Assembly (NCBI GenBank): GCA_035249175.1
Contig: DATFGT010000066.1
Span: 1 to 64,000 of the forward strand
Reading direction: 5' to 3'
DNA: 64,000 nt
Source of the DNA: 66-474 sp035249175
Lineage (GTDB): Bacteria; Pseudomonadota; Gammaproteobacteria; Xanthomonadales; Rhodanobacteraceae
In this document: in pieces, positions 25,035 through 33,674 of the stretch
Layout of the letters: each line of letters begins with the position of its first letter
How positions within the stretch are numbered: position 1 is the stretch's first letter
The notes under the pieces: model-generated
Seen by the model: the letters and a program-made list of their open reading frames with translations, nothing else
What the model was told of the DNA's origin: nothing
Databases searched by the model: none
Made by a program: the position numbers and the translations under genes

Positions 25035-25576
25035 GTCGCCTGCGCGTGTACGACCAACGCGAGCCCACGCGTCCGCTCGCCACCGAACTCGACCACGCCG
25101 CCATCACGCGCGCACTGGGCGAAGTCGGGGTCCTCTTCGAGCGCTGGGAAGCCAACAAGCCCGTCGCGCCCGGCGCAAGCCAGGAGGAAGTGATCGCGGC
25201 ATATCGCGATGATATCGAACGCCTGCAGCGGGAAAGGGGCTACAAGGCGGTAGACGTGATTTCGCTGACCGCCGATCATCCGCAAAAAAATGCGTTGCGA
25301 CAGAAGTTTCTTTCCGAACACACGCATTCGGAAGACGAGGTACGCTTCTTCGTGGCCGGCCAAGGCCAGTTCACGCTGCACATCGGCGAGCGCATCTACG
25401 ATGTGCTGTGCGAAAAGGGAGACCTGATCGGGGTGCCCGACAATACCCGCCACTGGTTCGACATGGGCCCGAACCCACACTTCATTGCGATCCGACTGTT
25501 TACAAACCCGGAGGGGTGGGTGGCCAACTTCACCGGCGAGGACATCGCCGAACGGTTTTCGCGATTGGAAAATTGA
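25031..25576 (+). CDS. mtnD: Acireductone dioxygenase
   Basis: 181 residues, cupin fold. Metal ligands lie in EHTHSEDEVRFFVAG (His, His, Glu) and the later NTRHWFDMG (His). YRDDIERLQRERGYKAVDVI is typical of ARD. With Fe(II) it forms the 2-oxo-acid precursor of methionine; with Ni(II) an off-pathway product. It overlaps mtnB by four bases and is followed after 18 bases by a membrane protein gene rather than directly by mtnC. Confidence 0.94.
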   Translation: MSRLRVYDQREPTRPLATELDHAAITRALGEVGVLFERWEANKPVAPGASQEEVIAAYRDDIERLQRERGYKAVDVISLTADHPQKNALRQKFLSEHTHSEDEVRFFVAGQGQFTLHIGERIYDVLCEKGDLIGVPDNTRHWFDMGPNPHFIAIRLFTNPEGWVANFTGEDIAERFSRLEN

Positions 25577-25594
25577 GCACGAACCGGAGGGGCG

Positions 25595-26080
25595 ATGTCC
25601 TATCTGCAACAGTCGCTGGCGCCGGGCGAAACCATCGTGGCGAGGTTCAGGCTGCACTGGTTCATGTGGCTCCGGTTCTGGGTCGTGATCGCACTCGGGA
25701 TCATCGCGGTCGTCGCGTTGCTGATCGCGCAGATACCTTGGGGCGCGCTCGCCGCAGCCGTCCTTGCCATCGTGATTGCCGGATACCAGTGGCTGTGGCT
25801 GCGTGGAATCGAGCAAGCCGTCACCAACCGCCGCGTTGTGCGCAAGATTGGCATCGTGTCGCGCAACACCACCGAACTAAGGCTGGCTTCGATCGAAACG
25901 GTCGACCTGCGGCAGACGTTCTGGGGGCGCGTGTTCGGGTATGGCGATATTGAAATCACGGGCCGCGGCGAAACGGCCATGATGCTCGATCGCATCGCAC
26001 ATCCGATCGACGTTAAACGGGAAATCGAAAGCGCCTATTCTGCGCACATCGAGACCCCGGGGACCGGCACCACCACATGA
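25595..26080 (+). CDS. Membrane protein with bacterial PH (bPH2/DUF304) domain
   Basis: 161 residues. Two adjacent membrane helices (LRFWVVIALGIIAVVALLIA and LAAAVLAIVIAGYQWLWL) are followed by a bPH domain: TNRRVVRKIGIVSRNTTELRLASIETVDLRQTFWGRVFGYGDIEITGRG. Similar proteins (YdbS/YdbT type) have no settled molecular role. It lies between mtnD and mtnC, overlapping mtnC by four bases, so it is co-translated with the methionine-salvage enzymes. GGAGG-like ribosome site present. Confidence 0.88.
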   Translation: MSYLQQSLAPGETIVARFRLHWFMWLRFWVVIALGIIAVVALLIAQIPWGALAAAVLAIVIAGYQWLWLRGIEQAVTNRRVVRKIGIVSRNTTELRLASIETVDLRQTFWGRVFGYGDIEITGRGETAMMLDRIAHPIDVKREIESAYSAHIETPGTGTTT

Positions 26081-26781
26081 GCGAAGCGCAGGCATCCGGC
26101 GTGCAGGCCGTCCTTACCGACATCGAAGGCACCACCAGTTCGATTGCATTCGTCAAGGATGTGCTGTTCCCGTATGCCCGCGAGCACTTGCCGCGCTTCG
26201 TCGAGGTCCATCGCAACGATCCCGAGGTGGTACGGTGGCTCGACGCTACAGCGCGTGAAGCCGGCATCGATGATCCCCGTTCGCGTCGGGTGCTCGACAC
26301 CCTGCTGCGCTGGATGGATGAAGACCGCAAGGCCACACCTCTGAAGGCGCTGCAGGGCATGATCTGGAAAGCCGGTTATGAAGCCGGTGATTACCGCGCC
26401 CATGTCTACCCCGAAGTGCCCGCGGCATTGCGCGCGTGGAAGGCGCAGGGCCTGAAACTGTACGTCTATTCCTCCGGCTCCGTCGCGGCGCAGAAACTGT
26501 TCTTCGGCCACACGACCGCCGGCGATCTCGCGCCGCTGTTCGACGGCTGGTTCGATACCGAAGTCGGCGGCAAGCGCGAGCGCGGTTCGTACCTGCGCAT
26601 CGCCGATGCGATCGGCCTGGCTCCGCCTGCCGCCGTATTCATCTCCGACATCGGCGCCGAGCTCGACGCCGCGCGGGGCATGGGCATGCAGACGATCCAG
26701 TTGTGCCGACCGCCTGAACGCTGTCCCGAATCGGGCACACATCCTTGCGTCGCGAACTTCGACGCCATCGCGCTGACATGA
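26077..26781 (+). CDS. mtnC: Enolase-phosphatase
   Basis: 234 residues, HAD superfamily. The nucleophile motif is LTDIEGTTSSIAFVKDVLFPYA, characteristic of MtnC. The second HAD motif lies in KLYVYSSGSVAAQKLFFG and the third region in VFISDIGAELDAA. It enolises and dephosphorylates diketo-methylthiopentyl phosphate to acireductone, the substrate of MtnD. Four-base overlaps at both ends couple it to the PH-domain gene and to the C13 peptidase gene. Confidence 0.95.
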   Translation: MSEAQASGVQAVLTDIEGTTSSIAFVKDVLFPYAREHLPRFVEVHRNDPEVVRWLDATAREAGIDDPRSRRVLDTLLRWMDEDRKATPLKALQGMIWKAGYEAGDYRAHVYPEVPAALRAWKAQGLKLYVYSSGSVAAQKLFFGHTTAGDLAPLFDGWFDTEVGGKRERGSYLRIADAIGLAPPAAVFISDIGAELDAARGMGMQTIQLCRPPERCPESGTHPCVANFDAIALT

Positions 26782-27824
26782 AACGACTGGCTCTGTTCCT
26801 GCTGCCGGTCCTCGCGTTCGTGCTGGGCGCCGTAGCCATGGCCGGATGGCACGACTTGCGGATCAACCGCGCGCCTGCCGCCCGGGATAGCACCCTCGAT
26901 GGCAGCCGAATGTTCTCGCCCTCGCCCGCATCCACGGTCGACGATGATTCTTCCGCCGAAGCTTTCGACGCGACCTGGCCGCAGGACGCGCCGACACCGG
27001 AACAGGTGATGTACGCGCAATCCGATCTGCTGGATCTGGAAGTCGCGAAGCTGAAGCCGCGCGCGCCGGGGAAGGTGAACCTGTATGCGATCGTGTTTGC
27101 GGGCGACGGCGGCCAGAACGTGTTCCGCAACGAAGCTGAATACTTCGACGAGCTGTTCTCGCGGCGGTTCGATGCCACGGACCACGTGATCGTGCTGGAA
27201 AACAACCCCGCCTCGCTCACCACGCGCCCCCTCGCCACCTGGAGCAACCTGGAAAGCGCGTTGGACGCGGTCGCGTCGAAGATGGATCCGAAGCAGGACA
27301 TCCTGTTGTTGTACTTCACGACCCACGGAAGCGAAGACCATACGCTGCTGGTCGACATGGAACCCCTGCCGCTGGACCAGATCGGCGCCGGCGATCTGCC
27401 GGATATCCTTGCGGAACACCCCTTCAAATACAAAGTGGTGATCGTCAATGCGTGCTACTCCGGCGGTTTCATTCCGCCGCTGCAAGGCGCCGACACGATG
27501 ATCGTCACCGCAGCGCGCGCGGATCGCTCATCATTCGGCTGCGGCGAACAATCCGAACTCACGTGGTTCGGGCACGCGTTTCTTGTCGATGCGTTGAACA
27601 AGACCGATGATCTGCAGCAGGCGTTCCAGTTCGCGCGCAAAGAAGTCGGAGCCTGGGAAAAGCACGACAACTTCGAACCGTCCGAACCGCAGATTTCGAT
27701 CGGCCGCGGCATCGACTCGCAACTCGCCAAGTGGCGGCAAGGCTTTGCGCCCGGCCCTGCAGTGCCGTTTGCACCCGCCCCCGCGACTTCCCCAACCAGC
27801 GCGCCGGCCGGAAGCATGCGGTGA
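26778..27824 (+). CDS. C13 (legumain-like) family cysteine peptidase, exported
   Basis: 348 residues from the ATG at 26778, which overlaps the mtnC stop. A signal or anchor (MKRLALFLLPVLAFVLGAVAMAGW) is followed by a low-complexity linker. The caspase-like C13 fold shows NLYAIVFAGDGGQNVFRNEAEYF, the catalytic His region DILLLYFTTHGSEDHTLL, and the catalytic Cys in YKVVIVNACYSGGFIPPL. A Pro/Ala-rich tail follows. C13 includes asparaginyl endopeptidases and GPI transamidase; bacterial members are mostly uncharacterised. Target unknown; its location in a methionine-salvage operon is unexplained. Confidence 0.9.
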   Translation: MKRLALFLLPVLAFVLGAVAMAGWHDLRINRAPAARDSTLDGSRMFSPSPASTVDDDSSAEAFDATWPQDAPTPEQVMYAQSDLLDLEVAKLKPRAPGKVNLYAIVFAGDGGQNVFRNEAEYFDELFSRRFDATDHVIVLENNPASLTTRPLATWSNLESALDAVASKMDPKQDILLLYFTTHGSEDHTLLVDMEPLPLDQIGAGDLPDILAEHPFKYKVVIVNACYSGGFIPPLQGADTMIVTAARADRSSFGCGEQSELTWFGHAFLVDALNKTDDLQQAFQFARKEVGAWEKHDNFEPSEPQISIGRGIDSQLAKWRQGFAPGPAVPFAPAPATSPTSAPAGSMR

Positions 27825-28729
27825 GTGACCCGATGGAGGCACCGGCGCTGGTCATCCTTGCCGCGGGTCTCGGCAGCCGCTACGGCGACGCCAAGCAGAT
27901 TGCAGGCGTGGGGCCGGGCGGCGAATGGTTGCTGGAATACGCCATCCACGACGCCGTCGCAGCCGGCTTCGCGGAAATCGTGATGGTGATCCGCGCATCC
28001 TTGCGGGAAGTCCTGCTGCAACGATTGACGCCGCACCTTCGCAATCGCGCCGGCCTCCATTTCGTGGAGCAAAGTTTCGAAATGGTTCCAGAGGGATGCA
28101 ATGTCCCGGTCGGGCGCAGCAAACCCCTCGGCACCGGCCACGCGTTGTGGTGTTGCGCGCCGCTGCTGCGCGGTCCATTCGCGGTGATCAATGCCGATGA
28201 CTATTACGGCCGCGAAGCATTCCGTCTACTGGCAGACCATTTCAACCGCAACGCTCATCCGGCGATGGTCGGCTATCGGCTGGATGCCACGCTCTCCAGT
28301 CATGGGGGCGTCAACCGCGGCGTGTGCCGGGTCGATGAAAACGGGCGGCTGCAAACCGTCCAGGAATTCACGAACATCGCGGCGCGCGGCGACGAACTGG
28401 CGGGCAACACGCCGGACGGAACCCGCACCCGGCTTGCTTCCGATGATGTGGTATCGCTGAACTGCTGGGGTTTGCTGCCCGATTTGGTGCCTGATCTCGA
28501 CCATGGCTTGCGTGCCTATTTGACGACCGCTGGCGACAAGGACGAGTACTTCCTGCCCCATGCGATTGCTGCACATCTTGCAGCGCGCGGCGAAATGCTC
28601 TCCGTGCTGCCGACCCGCGACAACTGGTTGGGGCTGACTTATCCCGAGGATCGCGATCATGTCGTCGCCGCCATTGCGGAACTGCATGCCGCGGCGGCAT
28701 ATCCGACGCCGCTATGGTCAGGCGCATGA
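27821..28729 (+). CDS. Sugar-1-phosphate nucleotidyltransferase family protein
   Basis: 302 residues if started at the GTG at 27821, which overlaps the C13 gene stop (GTGA) and has GGAAG upstream; an ATG at 27833 is the alternative. The nucleotide-binding motif LVILAAGLGSRYGDAKQ and the GTGHALWCC and NADDYYG segments define a sugar nucleotidyltransferase fold. Exact sugar unknown. The next gene is an N-acetylhexosamine-1-kinase-like protein, so the pair could turn a free sugar into a sugar-1-phosphate and then an NDP-sugar. Confidence 0.88.
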   Translation: MSDPMEAPALVILAAGLGSRYGDAKQIAGVGPGGEWLLEYAIHDAVAAGFAEIVMVIRASLREVLLQRLTPHLRNRAGLHFVEQSFEMVPEGCNVPVGRSKPLGTGHALWCCAPLLRGPFAVINADDYYGREAFRLLADHFNRNAHPAMVGYRLDATLSSHGGVNRGVCRVDENGRLQTVQEFTNIAARGDELAGNTPDGTRTRLASDDVVSLNCWGLLPDLVPDLDHGLRAYLTTAGDKDEYFLPHAIAAHLAARGEMLSVLPTRDNWLGLTYPEDRDHVVAAIAELHAAAAYPTPLWSGA

Positions 28730-29811
28730 ACGGGCCGATTCGGCTCGACCCGAATACCCGCAATGCGCTGGCCGAAGCGTGGGGCCTCAGCCCTGGTGCT
28801 CAGTTCGCGCCGCTCGGCAACGGATTGATCAATCGTACCCTGCTGGTCGTCGATGACGGCCGCAGGCGCGTGCTGCAACGTCTCAATACGCAGGTATTTC
28901 GCAACCCGGCGCTGGTGATGCGCAACTGCCACACCGTCACCGTGCACTTGGAGCGCGAGCGCGCGGCCCGGCGCTACGCCTATTCAGTGTTGGAACTGGT
29001 TCCGACACTGGCGGGCCAACCGGCCGCGGTATTGGCCGACGGAACGTGGTGGCGCATGTATGACCACGTTCCCGACACGCGCACGCACGACACCGCCGAC
29101 CAGTCGTCGTTGGTATTCGAATCGGGCCGCGGCTTCGGTGCGTTCACCGCCGCGCTCGCCGGCCTCGACCCGGGCAGCGTGGGCGAAGTGATTCCGAACT
29201 TCCACGACCCGGCGAAGCGGTTCGATGCATTCGTTGCAGCCCTCGACGCGGATCGCGTGGGACGAGCGAAGCAGGCAGCGGCCGAGTGTCAAGCCGCGCT
29301 TGATTTCCACGATGTGCTGGCGCACTGGCAATCCCTGCTCGATGCGGGCCTGCCGTGGCGCGTCACCCACAACGACTGCAAGCTCAACAATCTGCTGTTC
29401 GACGTACACGACCGGGCAAGGTGCGTGATCGATCTGGACACGGTGATGCCCGGCAGCCTGTTGTTCGATTTCGGCGACATGGCACGCACGATGGTGAGTC
29501 CCGTACCGGAAGACTCGACGGATCTCACCCACGTGGGCGTGCGGCGCGAGTACTTCGCGGCGCTGGCGCACGGCTATATCGACGGCTGCGGCGCGCTGCT
29601 GACGCCGCTCGAGCGCGACAGCCTGGTATTCGCCGCCCGGCTCATCACCGGCGTCATGGGATTGCGGTTCATCACCGATTGGCTAGATGGGGACCGCTAC
29701 TATCGCGTCGACCACCCGGCGCACAACCTCGAACGGGCGCGCAATCAATTTGCGTTGTTCGCATCGTTGACCGAACAAGCGGATTCACTTCAGGAACTCG
29801 TGCCCCCTTGA
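28726..29811 (+). CDS. N-acetylhexosamine 1-kinase-like phosphotransferase (APH family)
   Basis: 361 residues from the ATG at 28726 (ATGA overlap with the nucleotidyltransferase). The APH/ChoK kinase fold is clear: catalytic loop THNDCKLNNLLFD and metal motif VIDLDTVMPGSLLFDFGD. The N-terminal VLQRLNTQVFRNPALVMRN and YRVDHPAHNLERARNQ are of the NahK type. NahK phosphorylates GlcNAc/GalNAc at C1 in the lacto-N-biose pathway. Coupling to the upstream nucleotidyltransferase supports sugar activation. Last gene of the mtnB operon. Confidence 0.85.
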   Translation: MNGPIRLDPNTRNALAEAWGLSPGAQFAPLGNGLINRTLLVVDDGRRRVLQRLNTQVFRNPALVMRNCHTVTVHLERERAARRYAYSVLELVPTLAGQPAAVLADGTWWRMYDHVPDTRTHDTADQSSLVFESGRGFGAFTAALAGLDPGSVGEVIPNFHDPAKRFDAFVAALDADRVGRAKQAAAECQAALDFHDVLAHWQSLLDAGLPWRVTHNDCKLNNLLFDVHDRARCVIDLDTVMPGSLLFDFGDMARTMVSPVPEDSTDLTHVGVRREYFAALAHGYIDGCGALLTPLERDSLVFAARLITGVMGLRFITDWLDGDRYYRVDHPAHNLERARNQFALFASLTEQADSLQELVPP

Positions 29812-30059
29812 AGGCGAGCGTCCGTGTGCCGCTGCGCCGATGTTGCATTTACGCCAGCCAACGACAAACCGCCCGCGCGCAACCGAGATCGCACAAATCC
29901 TGCAGTGCAGAATCCCGTTTGTCCGTCGCATATGCGGCCCAGCGCATTGCCCGATCCCAAAATCGCACAGCCTTGGACGCAAAGGTCAACGGCACGCCGA
30001 ACCCCGCGCAACGTGCGGACGGTCCCACCTTCAGATGGGTTCAAATGATATGTCTGGGG

Positions 30060-31946
30060 TCAAGGCGCGAACGCGCGATCGCGCACCAATCGACAGGCCA
30101 CGGCGATGTCGCACTGCATGGGGCGGTCGCGGTGCATGAATGCGATTGATTCGCGCAAGCGTTGATGGGCTCGATGGACCGCATCGCCGGCACGGAACTG
30201 GGCCGCGTCGGTGAGTTGGGACGCCAGCGCCTGCACTTCCCGCGCGAAGGCCTCGTAATGAAGTTGTCCCTCGCGCGGTGCATGGTCGACCTTGGCCGCC
30301 AAGGACTGCCAGCCGCCGCGTCGGGCAATCGCGCGCGCCGCATTCAACATGTCGTTGCGGTAATCCAGCGCCTGCGCCGCGGTATAGAGTTCCAGCGCCA
30401 GCACGTCCGACAAGTCACGGGTCATGTCCAGTACCTGGCGCGCCTCGTTCGCGCCCATTGAAACGTGATCCTCGGCATTGGCGCTGGTCGGGATCGAATA
30501 CACACTGGCCGGATGCGCGCGCGTGGCAAGCTCGTTCACCAGTGCCGCGGCGGTGTATTGCACGATCATGAAACCGGAATCAGTGCCGTCTTCATTGCCG
30601 GTGAGGAATCCAGGCAAGCCATCATTGGTCGCGGGGTCGACCAGCTTGTTGAGACGGCGCTCGGAAATCGATGCCAGTACCGGAATCGCCGCCTTCACGT
30701 AACTCATGGCCAAGGCCAGCGGCATGCCGTGGAAGTGGCCCGCGGAAATGACTTGCTCCTCGATGTGTCGCGCATCCTCGGCGTCGGGGAAGATCAACGG
30801 ATTGTCGGTGACCGCGTTCAACTCGATGTCGATCACCCGGCAGGCTTGCGCCCAGGCATCGCGCACCGCGCCGTGCACTTGCGGCATGCAGCGCAGCGAA
30901 TACGCGTCCTGCGGCTGGTGTTTCTTGCCGCCGCGAAACGGCAGGAAGCGCTGGTAGAAGGCCTCGCGCCCGTGGCGCTGATCGATCGGCACCCATTCCC
31001 AATGGATGTCGAACGACAGCGACTGTTCCTCCGGCGTCGTCCAGGCCTTCGCAGTCCAGGTGCGGAAACGCGGCACCAGATGATAAGGAATATCGATCAG
31101 TGTCGAACCATCAAGCAGTTCCCGCACATGTTGCGCGGCCGCGACCTGGCCCGGATGCGGGCGCAGCGCATGCACATCCTCGCGGAGTGCACCGCTGCGG
31201 CCAGCGAAGGCGTCCAGCGTCATCGCCGCAGCGAGATCGGCAATGCCAAGCAAATATTCCAGTTCATCCAGCGCCAGCACCGCCGTCGCCAGCATCTGCG
31301 CCGTACCATTGTTGAGCGCGAGTCCTTCCTTGAACGACAATTTGACGGGCTGCAATCCCGCGCGACGCAAGGCCTCGACGCCAGTCATCCGTTCGCTTTC
31401 ATAGAACGCCTCGCCGCCGCCCAGCAGCACGATTGCGAGATGCGACAGCGGTGCGAGATCGCCGCTCGCTCCCACCGAACCCTTCGCCGGCACCACCGGC
31501 ACGATGCCGCTGTTCAACATCGCGGTCAGCGCCTGCAACGTTCCCACGCGAATGCCGGAATGTCCGCGCATGAGGGTATTGATACGAATCACCAACATCG
31601 CTCGCACTACGTCGGCGGACAGCGGTTCCCCCACGCACACCGCGTGGGTGATGATGAGATTGTGCTGCAATTCCTCCGGCAGCGTTTCGTCACGCGGGTC
31701 GGGATTGCCACCGGGCAGTTCGTCGCGCGCGCGATGCGCACCGAGCAGCTTGTCGGCGTTGCTGCCGAAGCCGGTGGTAACGCCGTAGATCGGCTCACCG
31801 CAGCGCACCTTTTCCGCGATGAAGTCGGCGGCGCGCTGCACCTTGTGCAGTTGCTTTGCATCGAGTTCGACATTCGCGCCGCCACGGGCGATGGCCACAA
31901 CCTCGGCGCGCGTGAGATGGCTGCCATCCAGCCGAATCGTCGTCAT
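30060..31946 (-). CDS. HAL/PAL/TAL-family aromatic amino acid ammonia-lyase with internal insert
   Basis: 628 residues, against about 510 for histidine ammonia-lyase. The MIO-forming Ala160-Ser161-Gly162 lies in GSVGASGDLAPLSH, and IYGVTTGFG holds the active-site Tyr. LQHNLIITHAVCVG carries His where histidine and tyrosine lyases do, and QDAYSLRCMPQVHGA begins near residue 346. Between about residues 290 and 344 is an extra segment (including RFRTWTAKAWTTPEEQS, FDIHWEWVPIDQRHGREAF) absent from typical HutH. Its start overlaps the hisS stop by four bases. Substrate (His, Tyr or Phe) is not settled; no other hut genes are present. Confidence 0.85.
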   Translation of the reverse strand: MTTIRLDGSHLTRAEVVAIARGGANVELDAKQLHKVQRAADFIAEKVRCGEPIYGVTTGFGSNADKLLGAHRARDELPGGNPDPRDETLPEELQHNLIITHAVCVGEPLSADVVRAMLVIRINTLMRGHSGIRVGTLQALTAMLNSGIVPVVPAKGSVGASGDLAPLSHLAIVLLGGGEAFYESERMTGVEALRRAGLQPVKLSFKEGLALNNGTAQMLATAVLALDELEYLLGIADLAAAMTLDAFAGRSGALREDVHALRPHPGQVAAAQHVRELLDGSTLIDIPYHLVPRFRTWTAKAWTTPEEQSLSFDIHWEWVPIDQRHGREAFYQRFLPFRGGKKHQPQDAYSLRCMPQVHGAVRDAWAQACRVIDIELNAVTDNPLIFPDAEDARHIEEQVISAGHFHGMPLALAMSYVKAAIPVLASISERRLNKLVDPATNDGLPGFLTGNEDGTDSGFMIVQYTAAALVNELATRAHPASVYSIPTSANAEDHVSMGANEARQVLDMTRDLSDVLALELYTAAQALDYRNDMLNAARAIARRGGWQSLAAKVDHAPREGQLHYEAFAREVQALASQLTDAAQFRAGDAVHRAHQRLRESIAFMHRDRPMQCDIAVACRLVRDRAFAP

Positions 31947-33331
31947 GCCCGTTGCACCTTCTCTTGCGCCAGTTCCGCCCGCAGCGACTTCACCAGCTTC
32001 ACACGCGGCACTTCGAACTGGTCGCCGTGACGCAAATCCTTCACCGCCACTGCGTCGCGCGAAAGTTCGTCATCGCCCGCGACGACCGCGAAGCGGATAC
32101 CGGCGCGATCGGCATACTTCAACTGCTTGCCCAGTTTGCCGCCTTCGAGGGCCACTTCGGTGGCGATGCCGGCGTCGCGCAGTTCCTTCGCGATCGCGAG
32201 ACAGTCCGGCAATTGCGCCGCGTCCATCTGCGTCACCAGAACCTGCACGCTGCTGCCGGCGGCCTTCAGCAAACCGGCTTCGCGCAATTGCCAGAACAGG
32301 CGCGTCAGGCCGATCGAAATGCCGACGCCCGGCAATGTCGATTTGGTGTAATTCCCCGCGAGGTTGTCGTAGCGTCCGCCGGAACAGATCGAGCCGATGT
32401 CCGAATGGTCGTTCAAAATTGTTTCGTACACGGTGCCGGTGTAGTAATCGAGCCCACGCGCGATCGAAAGATTCAACGTGAACGCCGACTCTGGCACGCC
32501 AAACGCGGCGACGGTATCCAGCACTTCGCGCAGTTCCGCCCTGCCCTGTTCGAAGGTTTCGGTGCCGCCACCCAGCGCATCGAGTTTCGCGTGCGCGTCG
32601 GCCAGTGACGTCGAACGCACCTCCACGAAGCGGAGGATCTTGTCGACTGCTTCGCCGGACAAGCCGAACAAATCGCCCGTCAACACGCCGCGCACGTGCT
32701 CGGCGCCGCGCTTGTCCAGCTTGTCCACCTCGCGCAGCACCAGCATCTGCTTCTCCCCATCGCCGACGCCAAGGCCCTCGAAGAATCCGCGCATCAGCTT
32801 GCGGTTGTTGAGCTGGATCGTGAAGGCGCCGATGTCGAGCGCGCGGAACACCGCGTGGATCACCGCCGGGATCTCGGCGTCGTAACGGACCGACAGGCTA
32901 TCCTTGCCGATCACGTCGATGTCGCACTGGTAGAACTCGCGGAAACGGCCGCGCTGGGCACGCTCGCCGCGATACACGCGCTGCATCTGGTAGCGCCGGA
33001 ACGGAAACGCAAGCTCGCGTTCGTGCTCAGCCACGTAGCGCGCGAGCGGTACGGTCAGGTCGAAACGCAGCGCGTGTTCGGGACGGCCCGGTTGATCCGG
33101 CGAGCGTTCCAGCGCGCCGGTCGACTGCACGAAATAAACCTGGCGTTCGGTCTCACCGCCGCTCTTGGTCAAGAGAATGTCGGCGAATTCGATGGCCGGG
33201 GTCTCGATCGGAAGGAACCCGTACACCTCGAACCCGCGGCGGATCGTGTCCAGCATCGACTGGAACGCGATCTGCTCGCGCGGAAGCAGCTCCAGCGTGC
33301 CGGGCATCGTACGGGGCGTGGTCAGCGCCAT
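31943..33331 (-). CDS. hisS: Histidyl-tRNA synthetase
   Basis: 462 residues from the ATG at 33331; the upstream extension lacks similarity. Class II motifs are visible: motif 2 in RVYRGERAQRGRFREFYQCDIDVIG, the histidine loop RGLDYYTGTVYE, and motif 3 in SIGLTRLFWQL. A C-terminal anticodon-binding domain (VQVLVTQMDAAQLPDCLAIAKELRDAGIATEVALEGGKLGKQLKYADRAG) follows. It charges tRNA-His. The ammonia-lyase gene downstream overlaps it by four bases. Confidence 0.96.
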   Translation of the reverse strand: MALTTPRTMPGTLELLPREQIAFQSMLDTIRRGFEVYGFLPIETPAIEFADILLTKSGGETERQVYFVQSTGALERSPDQPGRPEHALRFDLTVPLARYVAEHERELAFPFRRYQMQRVYRGERAQRGRFREFYQCDIDVIGKDSLSVRYDAEIPAVIHAVFRALDIGAFTIQLNNRKLMRGFFEGLGVGDGEKQMLVLREVDKLDKRGAEHVRGVLTGDLFGLSGEAVDKILRFVEVRSTSLADAHAKLDALGGGTETFEQGRAELREVLDTVAAFGVPESAFTLNLSIARGLDYYTGTVYETILNDHSDIGSICSGGRYDNLAGNYTKSTLPGVGISIGLTRLFWQLREAGLLKAAGSSVQVLVTQMDAAQLPDCLAIAKELRDAGIATEVALEGGKLGKQLKYADRAGIRFAVVAGDDELSRDAVAVKDLRHGDQFEVPRVKLVKSLRAELAQEKVQRA

Positions 33332-33381
33332 GGCGGGCTCTCTTGCCAAAACCGCAAGATTACCAGCGTGCGGCCACATCT

Positions 33382-33411
33382 TGCGCGCGTGAAGCCGCGC
33401 CAAGTATCATT
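33382..33411 (+). promoter_or_regulatory. Putative promoter of tRNA-Pro
   Basis: TTGCGC at 33382-33387, an 18-base spacer and TATCAT at 33406-33411 lie about 39 bases before the tRNA. The region is the divergent gap to hisS. Confidence 0.5.
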
Positions 33412-33449
33412 TGCGGCTCGCTGCGGGGTTCTGCCCCGGTGCGGACCGT

Positions 33450-33526
33450 CGGGGTGTAGCTCAGCCTGGTAGAGCGCTACGTTCGGGACGTAGAAGTCGC
33501 AGGTTCAAATCCTGTCTCCCCGACCA
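33450..33526 (+). tRNA. tRNA-Pro(CGG)
   Basis: Acceptor CGGGGTG pairs with CTCCCCG apart from one mismatch (T6/T67). Anticodon stem CTACG/CGTAG encloses TTCGGGA, anticodon CGG. T arm GCAGG-TTCAAAT-CCTGT; CCA encoded. The following 148 bases to pilZ hold no recognisable gene. Confidence 0.95.
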
Positions 33527-33674
33527 AAGTTTACGAGAACGTCGCCCAGTTCAGTCACCTTTCGGGTGGGAGCTGTTGCTCGTAGACGTTCCATCGAAGC
33601 GACTTCCCTGACTCGATGAAACCCACGTTCCGCGCCGTTCGGCAAATCGACGCGCAGCAGCCTATCCAGCGACA

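Noticed and set aside
30040..30066. GGGGTCA half-site after the ammonia-lyase gene
   Set aside because: It resembles one end of the palindromic element at 17841 but has no inverse partner nearby and overlaps the stop codon; chance is likely.
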